A stretch of 35,869 nucleotides of DNA from Muribaculaceae bacterium (GCA_023662835.1 JAMPII010000022.1:1-35869); one strand, 5' to 3'. Shown: positions 24,069 through 34,641, counted from the first letter of the stretch. A program made the numbers and translations. Notes: generated by a model from the letters alone, not told the origin.

Positions 24069-25745
24069 ATGAAAAAAACTATAATTGCCGCCACCGTATG
24101 CATTGCTTTTCCTTCGCTAGCATTTGCTCAAGCAGCTGTCGATTTAGCAACAATGTCGCAGCTCGACTTGACTGGTACAGCACGTTTTATGTCGATGGGT
24201 GGCGCTTTCACAGCGCTCGGTGGAGATTTGTCAACACTTGGCACAAACCCTGCAGGTATCGGTGTTTATCGTTCCAGTGAGATAGGAATTACACTGAACC
24301 TTATGAGCCGTAACACCGAAACAACAACACGTGATGCTAACGACAAGCACAACAAAACCCTTTTCCGCGTTAACAATTTTGGCTACGTAGGTTCGTTCAA
24401 CCTATATAATAACACAACGCCTTACGTCAATTTCGGAGTCAGCTACAGTCGTGTTGCATCATTCGACCGTATAATGTCGGGTGGATGGGCCAGTATGAAC
24501 GGTTCGTCGCTCAGCAACTACATTGCCGCAATGACCAATTCCGAAGGCGATATCCCGTTCCAGGACATGAAGTACAACGGCAGCTACAACCCATATCTCG
24601 ACGGTATGGTTCCAAACCGCCCGGGAGCAAGTATCCCTTGGCTGAGTATCCTGGCCTACAATGGTTATGTGATAAACGATAATGCCGACGGTGTAACATA
24701 CAGCGGCTTGATGGGCGAAGGCACGACCGGTTCCGGCGAATTTAAAACACGCGAAAAAGGATATGTCGATGAATATAATATCACCTTCGGCGGAAATGTC
24801 ATGAACATGTTTTACTATGGTATTGGAGTCGGAATTACAGACCTCGATTACAAGCAATACAGCTATTATCAGGAAAACCTAAACGATGCTTATATCGCCG
24901 CTTCGCGCGTAGGGGCTGCTGAAAACGATCCATACAGCATTGTAAATGGAAAAGCCGATTATCGCCTTAACAACTTCCTTCACTCTTCCGGTAGCGGTTT
25001 TAACCTGAAATTAGGAGTAATCGTACGTCCAATAAATGAACTGCGCATAGGTTTGAGCGTACAAACTCCAACTTGGTACAATATGACAGATACATATTGG
25101 GGCGGAATTGACTATAAATACACCCCGAACGATCCTGCCTATAATACCAACCCGGCTCAGCCGGGCGAAATAATGCCAATAACCAACGGAGGTTCATCAT
25201 GGCACAACTATCATATGCGAACCCCGTGGCGTATGACTGTAGGGTTGGCCGGTGTAATCGGTTCACAGGTTATTGTAAGTGCCGACTATGAATATCGTGG
25301 CAACAACATGCAGGTTTCCGATGTCGACGACAATGAATACGCCGATGTAACTCATGACGTTAAGACATATTATAAAGGTACTCACACATTGCGCCTCGGA
25401 GCGGAGTTCCGTGTTACACCGCAGTTCAGCCTACGCGCCGGATATGCTTATCAGACATCACCTGTTAAGTCTGTTGCCGAAAATGATGGAGTGATGATAT
25501 GGACAGCCGGCACCATACCTTCCTACACGCTCAACAAGTCAACACAATATGTTACTGTCGGAGCCGGTTATCGATTCAATCAACATTTTTATGCCGACTT
25601 TGCTTACGTGAATCGTCAAAGAAAAAGTACTTTCCATGCATACTCTCCCGTGATTGTCGGGCAGGCTCTTGACCAAGCTTCACCATCAGCGGCCGTATCA
25701 GCTCGCGATAACGAATTTGTACTCACTGTCGGTTACAAATTCTAA
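24069..25745 (+). CDS. OmpP1/FadL-type outer-membrane beta-barrel protein
   Basis: A 558-residue outer-membrane barrel of the OMPP1/FadL/TodX type, often annotated in Bacteroides as a hemin receptor. A signal peptide covers 1-20 (ending LAFAQ). The N-terminal plug-like motif TARFMSMGGAFTALGGD followed by LGTNPAGIGVYRSSE is characteristic. Alternating aromatic strands run to the end, and the last strand closes VLTVGYKF with a terminal Phe, as barrel insertion requires. The family takes up hydrophobic molecules; the hemin label is not supported by anything visible here. It is followed by a perfect stem-loop. Confidence 0.88.
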   Translation: MKKTIIAATVCIAFPSLAFAQAAVDLATMSQLDLTGTARFMSMGGAFTALGGDLSTLGTNPAGIGVYRSSEIGITLNLMSRNTETTTRDANDKHNKTLFRVNNFGYVGSFNLYNNTTPYVNFGVSYSRVASFDRIMSGGWASMNGSSLSNYIAAMTNSEGDIPFQDMKYNGSYNPYLDGMVPNRPGASIPWLSILAYNGYVINDNADGVTYSGLMGEGTTGSGEFKTREKGYVDEYNITFGGNVMNMFYYGIGVGITDLDYKQYSYYQENLNDAYIAASRVGAAENDPYSIVNGKADYRLNNFLHSSGSGFNLKLGVIVRPINELRIGLSVQTPTWYNMTDTYWGGIDYKYTPNDPAYNTNPAQPGEIMPITNGGSSWHNYHMRTPWRMTVGLAGVIGSQVIVSADYEYRGNNMQVSDVDDNEYADVTHDVKTYYKGTHTLRLGAEFRVTPQFSLRAGYAYQTSPVKSVAENDGVMIWTAGTIPSYTLNKSTQYVTVGAGYRFNQHFYADFAYVNRQRKSTFHAYSPVIVGQALDQASPSAAVSARDNEFVLTVGYKF

Positions 25746-25762
25746 TAATCATAAAATATTCA

Positions 25763-25799
25763 CCGCACAGCCAAATCCAACGTAAATTTGGCTGTGCGG
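25763..25799 (+). terminator. Perfect 14-base stem-loop after the barrel gene
   Basis: CCGCACAGCCAAAT (25763-25776) pairs without mismatch with ATTTGGCTGTGCGG (25786-25799) around a 9-base loop, 17 bases after the barrel gene stop. Only a short AT-rich stretch follows (CATTTATATA), so it looks like a terminator with a weak T-run. It argues against an earlier TTG start (25788) for the next gene. Confidence 0.75.
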
Positions 25800-25811
25800 C
25801 ATTTATATACA

Positions 25812-27863
25812 ATGGAAAAAGTAAAGATTTCGCTCCCCGACAATATCGACTTGGAAAACCCCGAGTTTCAAAATGCGTGGAAGTTATTGCAGTACACGCA
25901 TCGCTCAGTTTTCCTAACCGGCAAGGCCGGAACAGGTAAGTCGACATTCCTTAAGTACATATGTGCCAACACTAGGAAAAAATATGTGGTGTTAGCCCCT
26001 ACGGGTATTGCCGCTGTCAACGTCGGAGGTCAAACAATACACTCTTTCTTTAAATTGCCATTCAAACCGCTATTGCCCGACGATCCCGAGTTTGCGCGCA
26101 ACTTCAAACAACGGATGAAATACAGCAAAGAGCATCAAAAACTCATCAAAAGCCTTCAACTGATAATTATCGACGAAATTTCTATGGTGCGTGCCGACAT
26201 AATTGACTTTGTCGATCGCATTTTACGGGTATATTCCGGAAATTCACGCGAGCCGTTCGGCGGAAAACAACTACTATTGGTTGGCGACATTTTCCAATTG
26301 GAACCTGTTGTCACGCCCGATATGCGTGACATATTGTCGCGCTATTATACAAATCCATATTTCTTTTCGGCCAGAGCGTTGACTCAGCTGCAAATGGTGT
26401 CGGTGGAACTAAGAAAAATATACCGCCAAAACGATACGGAATTCATACAAATGCTCGACCGTATCAGAATTGGTAAACCTACAGTCGACGATATGCGCTG
26501 TATCAATTCGCGTGTAGCCGACAACAGGTCTGATTCTAATTCGTCTGGAATGATAATGACTTTGGCTACACGGCGCGACATGGTTGATTCGATAAACTCC
26601 CACCGTCTCAATGAGCTCAAATCGCCATCAGTAGTTTACGAAGGTGAGATTCATGGCGATTTCCCAGAAGCCGCACTGCCAAACACTATGAGACTCGAAC
26701 TGAAAGTTGGTGCTCAGGTTGTGTTTATTAAGAATCACCCTCTGCAATTGTGGGTAAACGGAACTATCGGGCGTGTGCACATAGCCAATACCGACAAACT
26801 TGTTGTGGAAACAGAAGATGGCACAATACACGATGTACCATTAGCAATTTGGAGCAATATCCGTTATCGCTACGACGAAAAGAAAAAGAGAATTGAGGAG
26901 GAAGAACTGGGAACTTTTATTCAGTATCCCGTTAAGTTAGCCTGGGCGTTGACTATACATAAAAGTCAAGGGCTTACATTTTCAAATGTAAATATAGATG
27001 TAGGCACAGGAACATTCTCTTCCGGTCAAACATATGTTGCTTTGTCACGTTGCCGCTCTATTGAAGGACTAAAACTGATATCATCCATAAATGCCCGCGA
27101 TGTTTTTGTCAACCCTTCGATTGTTAAGTTTAGCCAATCGTTCAACAATCCGAGATTAATAAGCGCAGCTTTAGAGCAAGCACGCGCCGACGACTCATAT
27201 GTCGGAGCTTTGACGAAACTTCGCAATGGAAATCTCACGGAATCATTTCAGCTATTCATCAACGCTATACATTTGCGCGACGAGACGGCAAACAAACTAT
27301 ACATGCGCTTTGCACGTCGTGAACTGTCAAAAGCTCCATTAGCAAATAAAGCAACCGACAAAGTGAAAAAACAGTTGGCCGACGCAAACAAAGCATTATC
27401 GGAAGCAAAGGCAAAATTCCTTACCCTGGCTTCGCAATATTGTATGCTGGCCAACGAATGCTATGGTGAAGGAATGGACCCAACTCCGGCTATTGCAAAC
27501 TACGATAAGGCGTTATGGCTTGTGCCTGATTATGAACCGGCTGTTTTAGGTAAGGCTCGCTTATACATGGGCGAACAGATGTATGACGACGTTGCAGCAA
27601 CTCTGCAACCACTCATCAACAAACAGCCCAACGCCATAGAAGCATTGCTGATGCTTGCATCTGCATCGTTTGCAGCTGGCGATGCCATCAAAGCCCTCGA
27701 TTATGCATTCCGGGCATATGCTGTCGATAAGGAAAATCCCGACACCCATTTCCTCCTTGCGCAAATATATTCCAAGTCGGGCGATAAAGAAACAGCTGCC
27801 TATCATAAAGAACTGGCAAAAAAATACAGAAACAAAAACCATAGTGGCAAAACCGAAAAATAG
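25812..27863 (+). CDS. PIF1/RecD2-like helicase with C-terminal TPR region
   Basis: A superfamily 1B DNA helicase of 683 residues from the ATG at 25812. Walker A GKAGTGKS is at 37-44. Walker B IIIDEISM, then LVGDIFQLEPV, follow in PIF1 order. The UvrD-C2-like part has LAWALTIHKSQGLTFS and QTYVALSRCR. After about residue 450 comes a helical region with Ala-rich repeats that read as tetratricopeptide-like units (about 550-675), expected to bind a partner. The helicase-TPR fusion is a Bacteroidota arrangement as far as I recall. No substrate can be fixed; PIF1 relatives unwind forked or G-quadruplex DNA. It lies 32 bases before nadE. Confidence 0.88.
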   Translation: MEKVKISLPDNIDLENPEFQNAWKLLQYTHRSVFLTGKAGTGKSTFLKYICANTRKKYVVLAPTGIAAVNVGGQTIHSFFKLPFKPLLPDDPEFARNFKQRMKYSKEHQKLIKSLQLIIIDEISMVRADIIDFVDRILRVYSGNSREPFGGKQLLLVGDIFQLEPVVTPDMRDILSRYYTNPYFFSARALTQLQMVSVELRKIYRQNDTEFIQMLDRIRIGKPTVDDMRCINSRVADNRSDSNSSGMIMTLATRRDMVDSINSHRLNELKSPSVVYEGEIHGDFPEAALPNTMRLELKVGAQVVFIKNHPLQLWVNGTIGRVHIANTDKLVVETEDGTIHDVPLAIWSNIRYRYDEKKKRIEEEELGTFIQYPVKLAWALTIHKSQGLTFSNVNIDVGTGTFSSGQTYVALSRCRSIEGLKLISSINARDVFVNPSIVKFSQSFNNPRLISAALEQARADDSYVGALTKLRNGNLTESFQLFINAIHLRDETANKLYMRFARRELSKAPLANKATDKVKKQLADANKALSEAKAKFLTLASQYCMLANECYGEGMDPTPAIANYDKALWLVPDYEPAVLGKARLYMGEQMYDDVAATLQPLINKQPNAIEALLMLASASFAAGDAIKALDYAFRAYAVDKENPDTHFLLAQIYSKSGDKETAAYHKELAKKYRNKNHSGKTEK

Positions 27864-27867
27864 TTGC

Positions 27868-27875
27868 TAAATTTG
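27868..27875 (+). promoter_or_regulatory. Possible -7 box for nadE
   Basis: TAAATTTG matches TAnnTTTG and lies 20 bases before the nadE ATG. There is no clear -33 box, so read-through from the helicase gene may matter more. Confidence 0.3.
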
Positions 27876-27895
27876 TGCTTATAATATAATAATGT

Positions 27896-29839
27896 ATGGA
27901 CAAAGGTTTTTTTAGGGTGGCTGCGGCCGTACCTTCAGTAGTTGTTGCCGACACGCAGGCTAATTCAGACTCAATTATAAAAATGGCATCCGAACTTGCT
28001 TCGGCCGGAGTGGAGTTGGCTGTATTCCCGGAACTAAGCGTTACGGCCTATACATGTGGCGATTTGTTTCATAACAATTTGCTACTAAACAATGCTTTGC
28101 AGAGCCTTAAACAAATCGCGGCAGCTTCGAAGGACTTGCCATCGCTAACATTGGTTGTAGGCGCTCCTTTGGAATCGGCCGGCTTGCTGTACAACTGTGC
28201 CGTTTTCATCTGCAACGGACGCTTGATAGCAGCTGTCCCTAAAATATATCTTCCAAACTACAACGAATTTTACGAAAAACGCTGGTTCGCTCCCGGTATG
28301 AAATCGTCGGCTATCCCCGCCGAGTTAAAAATATGTGGTCAAACTGTTCCATTCGGGAACGATATTATTGTTAATATAAATGGAGTGAAAGTGGCGGCAG
28401 AGATCTGTGAAGATTTGTGGAGCCCACTCCCCCCCTCAACAATATTAGCGCTGTCCGGAGCTGAAATTATTGTTAACTTGTCCGCTTCCGACGATCTGAT
28501 TGGCAAATACACATATCTCAAGAACCTTGTCGCACAACAATCGGCCCGATGTATAGCAGCATATGTATACTCTTCGGCAGGATTTGGAGAGTCGACAACC
28601 GATCTGGCTTTCGACGGCAAAGGCTTCATTGCCGAAAGTGGACGAATACTTGGCGAATTGCCCCGTTGGAGGCGTAAACCTGAATCGGTGATAGTTGATG
28701 TCGACATGCTTGCGTTACGTCACGACCGTTTGCATTCAACAACTTTCGCTCAAGCAGCTCAGTCCCATGCCGGTCAGTGCCGTTTTATTGATGCAGATGC
28801 TATGCCCCCGCTGCCGTCTGTGACCAAATTATTGCGCAACGTCGATCCTCGTCCGTTCGTGCCGCCGGTCGACGATTTACTCGATCAACGTTGCTCTGAA
28901 ATCATCAATATTCAAACATCCGGTTTGGCTCAGCGCTTGAATGCTACACACACCAAGTCGCTTGTTGTAGGTATTTCAGGAGGCTTGGATTCAACATTAG
29001 CCCTTCTAGTGGCCGTAAAGGCATTCGACACATTATCGTTGCCACGCAAGGACATAACGGCTGTGACAATGCCCGGATTCGGTACAACCGGACGCACTCA
29101 TTCAAACGCCACAACACTTATGCAAGCGCTAGGTGTTACTATTCGTGAAATATCAATAGTACCCGCGGTTAATCAGCATTTTGCCGACATAGGCCACAAC
29201 CCTGAAATCCACGATGTCACCTACGAGAATTCGCAAGCGCGTCAGCGAACGCTACTTCTTATGGATATAGCAAACCAGACTTCGGGAATGGTACTTGGCA
29301 CTGGTGATCTATCGGAACTAGCCTTAGGATGGGCTACTTATAACGGCGATCATATGTCGATGTATGGTGTTAATTCCGGCGTGCCAAAAACACTCGTAAA
29401 ATACCTGGTTAAGTGGTTTGCCGATCGCGCCGACGACTTTGTTGAGAAATCAACTCTGCTTGATATCATCGACACACCTATCAGTCCCGAACTAATTCCG
29501 GCTAATTCCGACGGAACGATCGCGCAGGTGACTGAAGATCTGGTTGGACCATATGAATTACACGACTTTTTCCTTTACTATACTTTACGCTATGGCTTCA
29601 CACCATCGCGTATATACCTGTTGGCCAATATCGCATTTGAGGGTACATATACCAAGGAAGTCGTAAAAAAATGGATAACAATATTCTTCCGACGTTTCTT
29701 CAACCAACAATTTAAACGTTCGTGCTTGCCCGATGGTCCGAAAGTTGGTTCCGTATGTCTCTCGCCACGTGGTGATTGGCGGATGCCTTCCGACGCATGT
29801 TCAGCACAATGGCTTCGCGAGTGTGAGACTCTAGGCTAG
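27896..29839 (+). CDS. nadE: Glutamine-dependent NAD(+) synthase
   Basis: Makes NAD from deamido-NAD with ammonia drawn from glutamine. The N-terminal nitrilase-type glutaminase domain (about 5-280) has the full catalytic triad E46, K116 and C171 (in AEICEDLW). The C-terminal synthase domain has the ATP loop SGGLDS at 361-366 and TGDLSELALGWATYNGDHM further on. The 647-residue length is normal for the two-domain enzyme. Its end overlaps the mutS2 end by 9 bases, tail to tail. Confidence 0.95.
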   Translation: MDKGFFRVAAAVPSVVVADTQANSDSIIKMASELASAGVELAVFPELSVTAYTCGDLFHNNLLLNNALQSLKQIAAASKDLPSLTLVVGAPLESAGLLYNCAVFICNGRLIAAVPKIYLPNYNEFYEKRWFAPGMKSSAIPAELKICGQTVPFGNDIIVNINGVKVAAEICEDLWSPLPPSTILALSGAEIIVNLSASDDLIGKYTYLKNLVAQQSARCIAAYVYSSAGFGESTTDLAFDGKGFIAESGRILGELPRWRRKPESVIVDVDMLALRHDRLHSTTFAQAAQSHAGQCRFIDADAMPPLPSVTKLLRNVDPRPFVPPVDDLLDQRCSEIINIQTSGLAQRLNATHTKSLVVGISGGLDSTLALLVAVKAFDTLSLPRKDITAVTMPGFGTTGRTHSNATTLMQALGVTIREISIVPAVNQHFADIGHNPEIHDVTYENSQARQRTLLLMDIANQTSGMVLGTGDLSELALGWATYNGDHMSMYGVNSGVPKTLVKYLVKWFADRADDFVEKSTLLDIIDTPISPELIPANSDGTIAQVTEDLVGPYELHDFFLYYTLRYGFTPSRIYLLANIAFEGTYTKEVVKKWITIFFRRFFNQQFKRSCLPDGPKVGSVCLSPRGDWRMPSDACSAQWLRECETLG

Positions 29840-32290
29840 ATCAACTACTGTGATACCGGCTCCGCCGAATTGCACATGTTCGTCGCGGTAGCTCTTTACT
29901 CCCGCAACCGTGTCGAGGTATTGTCGAAGATATTGGCGCAAAGCTCCGGTTCCGGTGCCATGCAGAATCCTTACGCGACCCATGTTGAAGCGTATTGCAT
30001 CGTCTATATAATATGTCAAGGCCTGAACAGCCTCGTCGACACGCATCCCGCGTAGGTCAATTTCCTGCTTAAAATTCAATTGACGGCTTCGTTGTTCGTC
30101 GGAAGTCGCCCCCCCGGAAATAATGCTAGCTCCGGGCTTTATTCCGCTCTGTGCCTTAGCTATGGTGCGACGAAGCCTCGACAATTTAACGCGTGTTTGC
30201 AATTGCCCGAATGCAACAATTGCCTCGTTACCCTCAATCGCCAGAACGCTACCAACAGTTTCCTGCTTCTCAAGTTTAACATTGTCGCCAACCGATATCT
30301 TTTCAGTAGGTTTCGCTGCGGCTACTTTATCATTGTTATTCTTTTGTTTTGGCGCTTTTTTCAAGAGTGTGTGCTCTTTGGTTTTACCATCGAGAATTTC
30401 ATGTTTTTGGCGGTCGAGTTCCTGACGTGCTTTAATTGTTGCTTCTCGTTCAGCTTGCGAACGGCGAATATCGTGAATTGTACGTTCAATCTGAGCATTG
30501 CTGCTGTCAAGAATTGAGCGTGCCTGTTGGCGCGCATCGTCAATTATTTCTCGTCGGCGCAAACGCAGTTCTTCTGCGTCATGTTCATATCGCTCCAAAC
30601 GCTCCTCGATTTTCTTCTCTTTTTGCCGTATTGACAGTCGCTTGTTTTCCCAATATCGCTTGTCTCGGGCTATGTCGAGAAGATACTTGTCCATATTGAT
30701 ATAGTCGCTGCCAACCAGTTCCGATGCCTTGGCTATTATTGATTCCGGAAGCCCCGTTTTACGTGCTATCTCAATTGCAAACGAGCTCCCGGCATTCCCA
30801 ATCGATAATTTGAACAACGGGCGCATATGTTGGCGATCGTACAACATCGACCCATTGACAAGTCCTTCAGTTTCCTCGGCAAAATGTTTGAGGTTCTGAT
30901 AATGGGTGGTGATAACTCCCCACATTTTAAGGCTGTTAAATTGCTCGAGTACAGCCTGTGCAATCGCTCCACCTATCTGAGGTTCTGTGCCACCGCCAAA
31001 TTCATCGATAAGAACCAGTGTAGACGCGTTGCCTTTCTGCAGAAAATATTTCATGTTGCGCAGATGTGAGCTATAAGTACTCAAATCATTCTCAATCGAC
31101 TGGTCATCACCTATGTCGATAAATATGTTGGAAAAAAGGCCCATATGGGAATTTTCATAGAGTGGGGGGAGCATTCCGCATTGAGTCATATATTGAACTA
31201 TACCGGCCGTTTTCAAACAAACCGATTTGCCACCAGCGTTTGGCCCGGAAATAATAAGTAGTCGTTGTTTGTGCGACAGAGTTATATCAAGAGGAACGAT
31301 TTCCTTTCCTTGTTTCCGCAGTGTAATCAACAATGCGGGATGAACAGCGTGATACCATTCCATGTCAGGTTTCCGCTCCAAAATAGGCAAATTCCCCCCA
31401 GTTTCCAGAGCAATGACTGATTTGGCGTGAATAAAGTCGATATGTGCTACAATATCCATACAATCCTCTATTGTAGGAATATATTCGCGCAAAGTGTCGG
31501 TAAATACGGTCAATATTCTTACAATTTCGCGGCGTTCCTCTCCCTGTATCTCGCGAACACGGTTGTTGGCCTCAACAATTTCTGCTGGCTCAATGTAAAC
31601 GGTCTTTCCTGATGCCGATTCGTCGTGCACGATACCAGGAATACGGCGCTTATGCATGGCAGATACCGGTATGACAAGCCGGCCGTCGCGCATTGCTGCC
31701 GACACGTCATCGTCGATGTAGCCTGCCGAGACGGCCGATGCCATCACGCGACGCATAGTTGAGGCAATGTTGCCCGAAACCTGTTGCATACGTCGGCGAA
31801 TATCGGCCAATTCGGGCGATGCTTGGTCGCGAACATTGCCGAAACGATCTATGATTTTGTCAATGGCTGACACCAACATAGGGAAGCCGACTAAACCACT
31901 GGCAATTTTGTCGAGATACGGAACTGACGATATGCCGCTTTCGGTGTCGCGTTTTGACTCAAAAAATGACGAAAGCTCGCTCATAGCCACAAGTCCATGG
32001 CGCAAATGGCGCAAGTCGTCAACAGCGATGAACGATCCCGGTACTCTCAACGCCTTTACTATAGGATTCAAGTCGCGCACTTCCGTCAGAGGAAAATCGG
32101 AAGAACTATCACTTATGATCGACAGCATTTCAGCAGTCGATTTCAGGCGCGCAGCCACTGTTTCGTAATCTGACGAAAATGTCATCTGTTCGCAGTACTC
32201 TCGACCCGGAGTAGTCATGCATCGCTCGCCAAGCCATTGGCGCAAGGTAGTGAATCCTATTTTTTGTTCAAACGTATCGGGGTAGATCAT
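29831..32290 (-). CDS. mutS2: MutS2 family ATPase/endonuclease with Smr domain
   Basis: MutS2 binds branched DNA or stalled ribosomes and limits recombination or rescues translation. It is not the mismatch repair protein. With the ATG at 32290 it begins MIYPDTFEQKIGF, as in Bacteroides homologues, and has 819 residues. Earlier in-frame ATGs (32350, 32335, 32296) are less likely: the family start and a promoter-like TAATTTTG (32305-32312) point to 32290. Walker A GPNAGGKS is at 349-356, and Walker B LIDEFGGGTEP follows. A charged coiled coil (about 510-640) leads to a KOW-like region and the C-terminal Smr domain (LRGMR, HGTGTGAL). Confidence 0.93.
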   Translation of the reverse strand: MIYPDTFEQKIGFTTLRQWLGERCMTTPGREYCEQMTFSSDYETVAARLKSTAEMLSIISDSSSDFPLTEVRDLNPIVKALRVPGSFIAVDDLRHLRHGLVAMSELSSFFESKRDTESGISSVPYLDKIASGLVGFPMLVSAIDKIIDRFGNVRDQASPELADIRRRMQQVSGNIASTMRRVMASAVSAGYIDDDVSAAMRDGRLVIPVSAMHKRRIPGIVHDESASGKTVYIEPAEIVEANNRVREIQGEERREIVRILTVFTDTLREYIPTIEDCMDIVAHIDFIHAKSVIALETGGNLPILERKPDMEWYHAVHPALLITLRKQGKEIVPLDITLSHKQRLLIISGPNAGGKSVCLKTAGIVQYMTQCGMLPPLYENSHMGLFSNIFIDIGDDQSIENDLSTYSSHLRNMKYFLQKGNASTLVLIDEFGGGTEPQIGGAIAQAVLEQFNSLKMWGVITTHYQNLKHFAEETEGLVNGSMLYDRQHMRPLFKLSIGNAGSSFAIEIARKTGLPESIIAKASELVGSDYINMDKYLLDIARDKRYWENKRLSIRQKEKKIEERLERYEHDAEELRLRRREIIDDARQQARSILDSSNAQIERTIHDIRRSQAEREATIKARQELDRQKHEILDGKTKEHTLLKKAPKQKNNNDKVAAAKPTEKISVGDNVKLEKQETVGSVLAIEGNEAIVAFGQLQTRVKLSRLRRTIAKAQSGIKPGASIISGGATSDEQRSRQLNFKQEIDLRGMRVDEAVQALTYYIDDAIRFNMGRVRILHGTGTGALRQYLRQYLDTVAGVKSYRDEHVQFGGAGITVVDLA

Positions 32291-32304
32291 TTCCATAATT
32301 TTTA

Positions 32305-32336
32305 CAAAATTACAAATTTCCGAATAATCTGCCATA
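32305..32336 (-). promoter_or_regulatory. Possible mutS2 promoter
   Basis: TAATTTTG (32312-32305) fits TAnnTTTG on the minus strand. TATG lies 20 bases upstream (32336-32333) as an imperfect -33 box. It would start transcription near 32298, just before the preferred ATG at 32290. Confidence 0.35.
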
Positions 32337-32400
32337 AACCTTTCCTCCAACCACTCTGTTATAGTAGGTGATTAATAAGTTAGTAGTGTGGATTCAAAAT

Positions 32401-32412
32401 ATATTGCAATAT
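32401..32412. promoter_or_regulatory. Perfect 12-base palindrome ATATTGCAATAT between mutS2 and groES
   Basis: The same 12 bases occur at 2328-2339 on the dcp start codon, and an 11/12 match precedes dacB. Here it lies about 38 bases before the groES -33 box. It could be a transcription factor site; function is inferred only from symmetry and recurrence. Confidence 0.35.
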
Positions 32413-32438
32413 CCCGGCTGACAAAATGTCGCTTTTGT

Positions 32439-32461
32439 GTGCCATTTTTTTTGATTGGCAC
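32439..32461. promoter_or_regulatory. Inverted repeat GTGCCA-N11-TGGCAC around the groES -33 box
   Basis: The arms GTGCCA (32439-32444) and TGGCAC (32456-32461) flank TTTG (32450-32453), the -33 box of the groES promoter. A regulator bound here would block or touch RNA polymerase. No CIRCE (HrcA) element is seen, so this is a candidate heat-shock operator. Confidence 0.4.
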
Positions 32462-32481
32462 GGAATATGCTATTACCTTTG
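32450..32481 (+). promoter_or_regulatory. groES-groEL promoter
   Basis: TTTG (32450-32453), a 20-base spacer and TACCTTTG (32474-32481) match the Bacteroidota consensus. The start would be near 32487, giving a leader of about 50 bases before groES. Confidence 0.85.
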
Positions 32482-32536
32482 TGTCAGCAAACAGAAAACA
32501 ACTTAAATAAAACAACTAAATAAACAATTTATAACA

Positions 32537-32809
32537 ATGAACATTAAACCACTGGCCGATAGAGTACTTATCAAACCAACTCCGGCCGAAGAACGTACGG
32601 TAGCAGGCATAATCATCCCCGATTCAGCCAAAGAGAAACCATTGCGAGGCACAGTAATCGCTGTTGGCAACGGCACAAAAGATGAAGAAATGGTAGTTAA
32701 AGAAGGAGATGTAGTTATTTACGGAAAATATTCAGGCACAGAAATCGAAGTTGACGATGAAAAATTGATTATCATGCGTCAGTCCGACATTCTGGCTGTG
32801 GTAAAATAA
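32537..32809 (+). CDS. groES: Co-chaperonin GroES
   Basis: The 90-residue cap of the GroEL chamber. It begins [19 protein letters not shown], followed by the mobile-loop region [15 protein letters not shown] and [19 protein letters not shown], as in all GroES. It is 35 bases upstream of groEL, from one promoter. Confidence 0.98.
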   Translation: MNIKPLADRVLIKPTPAEERTVAGIIIPDSAKEKPLRGTVIAVGNGTKDEEMVVKEGDVVIYGKYSGTEIEVDDEKLIIMRQSDILAVVK

Positions 32810-32832
32810 AGTGAAACAAAACCCATACATAA

Positions 32833-34482
<1,650 letters not shown>

Positions 34483-34545
34483 GCCACTCATATTTTGACA
34501 GTTTGACTATGAATTGCAGCCTATTACAGGCGAGTTCAAATACTT

Positions 34546-34589
34546 ACGGACAAATCACCTCCAGAAGTGGGGGTGATTTTGTTGTCCGT
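34546..34589 (+). terminator. groESL terminator nested in a longer inverted repeat
   Basis: AAATCACCTCC (34552-34562) pairs with GGGGGTGATTT (34569-34579) around AGAAGT and is followed by a short T-rich stretch (TTTTGTTGT), an intrinsic terminator for groEL. Outside it, ACGGACAA (34546-34553) and TTGTCCGT (34582-34589) form a second pair of arms that a terminator does not need. Confidence 0.8.
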
Positions 34590-34641
34590 TTATTGTCCCT
34601 TTTCGCTGTTTTCAACTAAAATCCGAGCCGAATTGTTGTCC
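34548..34641. repeat. Four TTGTCC hexamers before the integrase gene
   Basis: TTGTCC occurs at 34582-34587, 34593-34598 and 34636-34641, and its complement GGACAA at 34548-34553. All four lie within 94 bases directly upstream of the integrase start (34647). Chance would give far fewer. They may be arm-type binding sites of the integrase or operators for its gene. Confidence 0.45.

Noticed and set aside
24069-25745. Naming the barrel protein a hemin receptor
   Set aside because: The label comes from homologous annotation habits; the sequence shows only an OmpP1/FadL-type barrel and no TonB box or heme motif.
25788-25811. TTG start for the helicase gene
   Set aside because: It lies inside the right arm of the stem-loop after the barrel gene; the ATG at 25812 gives the expected N-terminus.
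32351-32536. CIRCE element for HrcA control of groESL
   Set aside because: TTAGCACTC-N9-GAGTGCTAA or a close variant is not present in the intergenic region.
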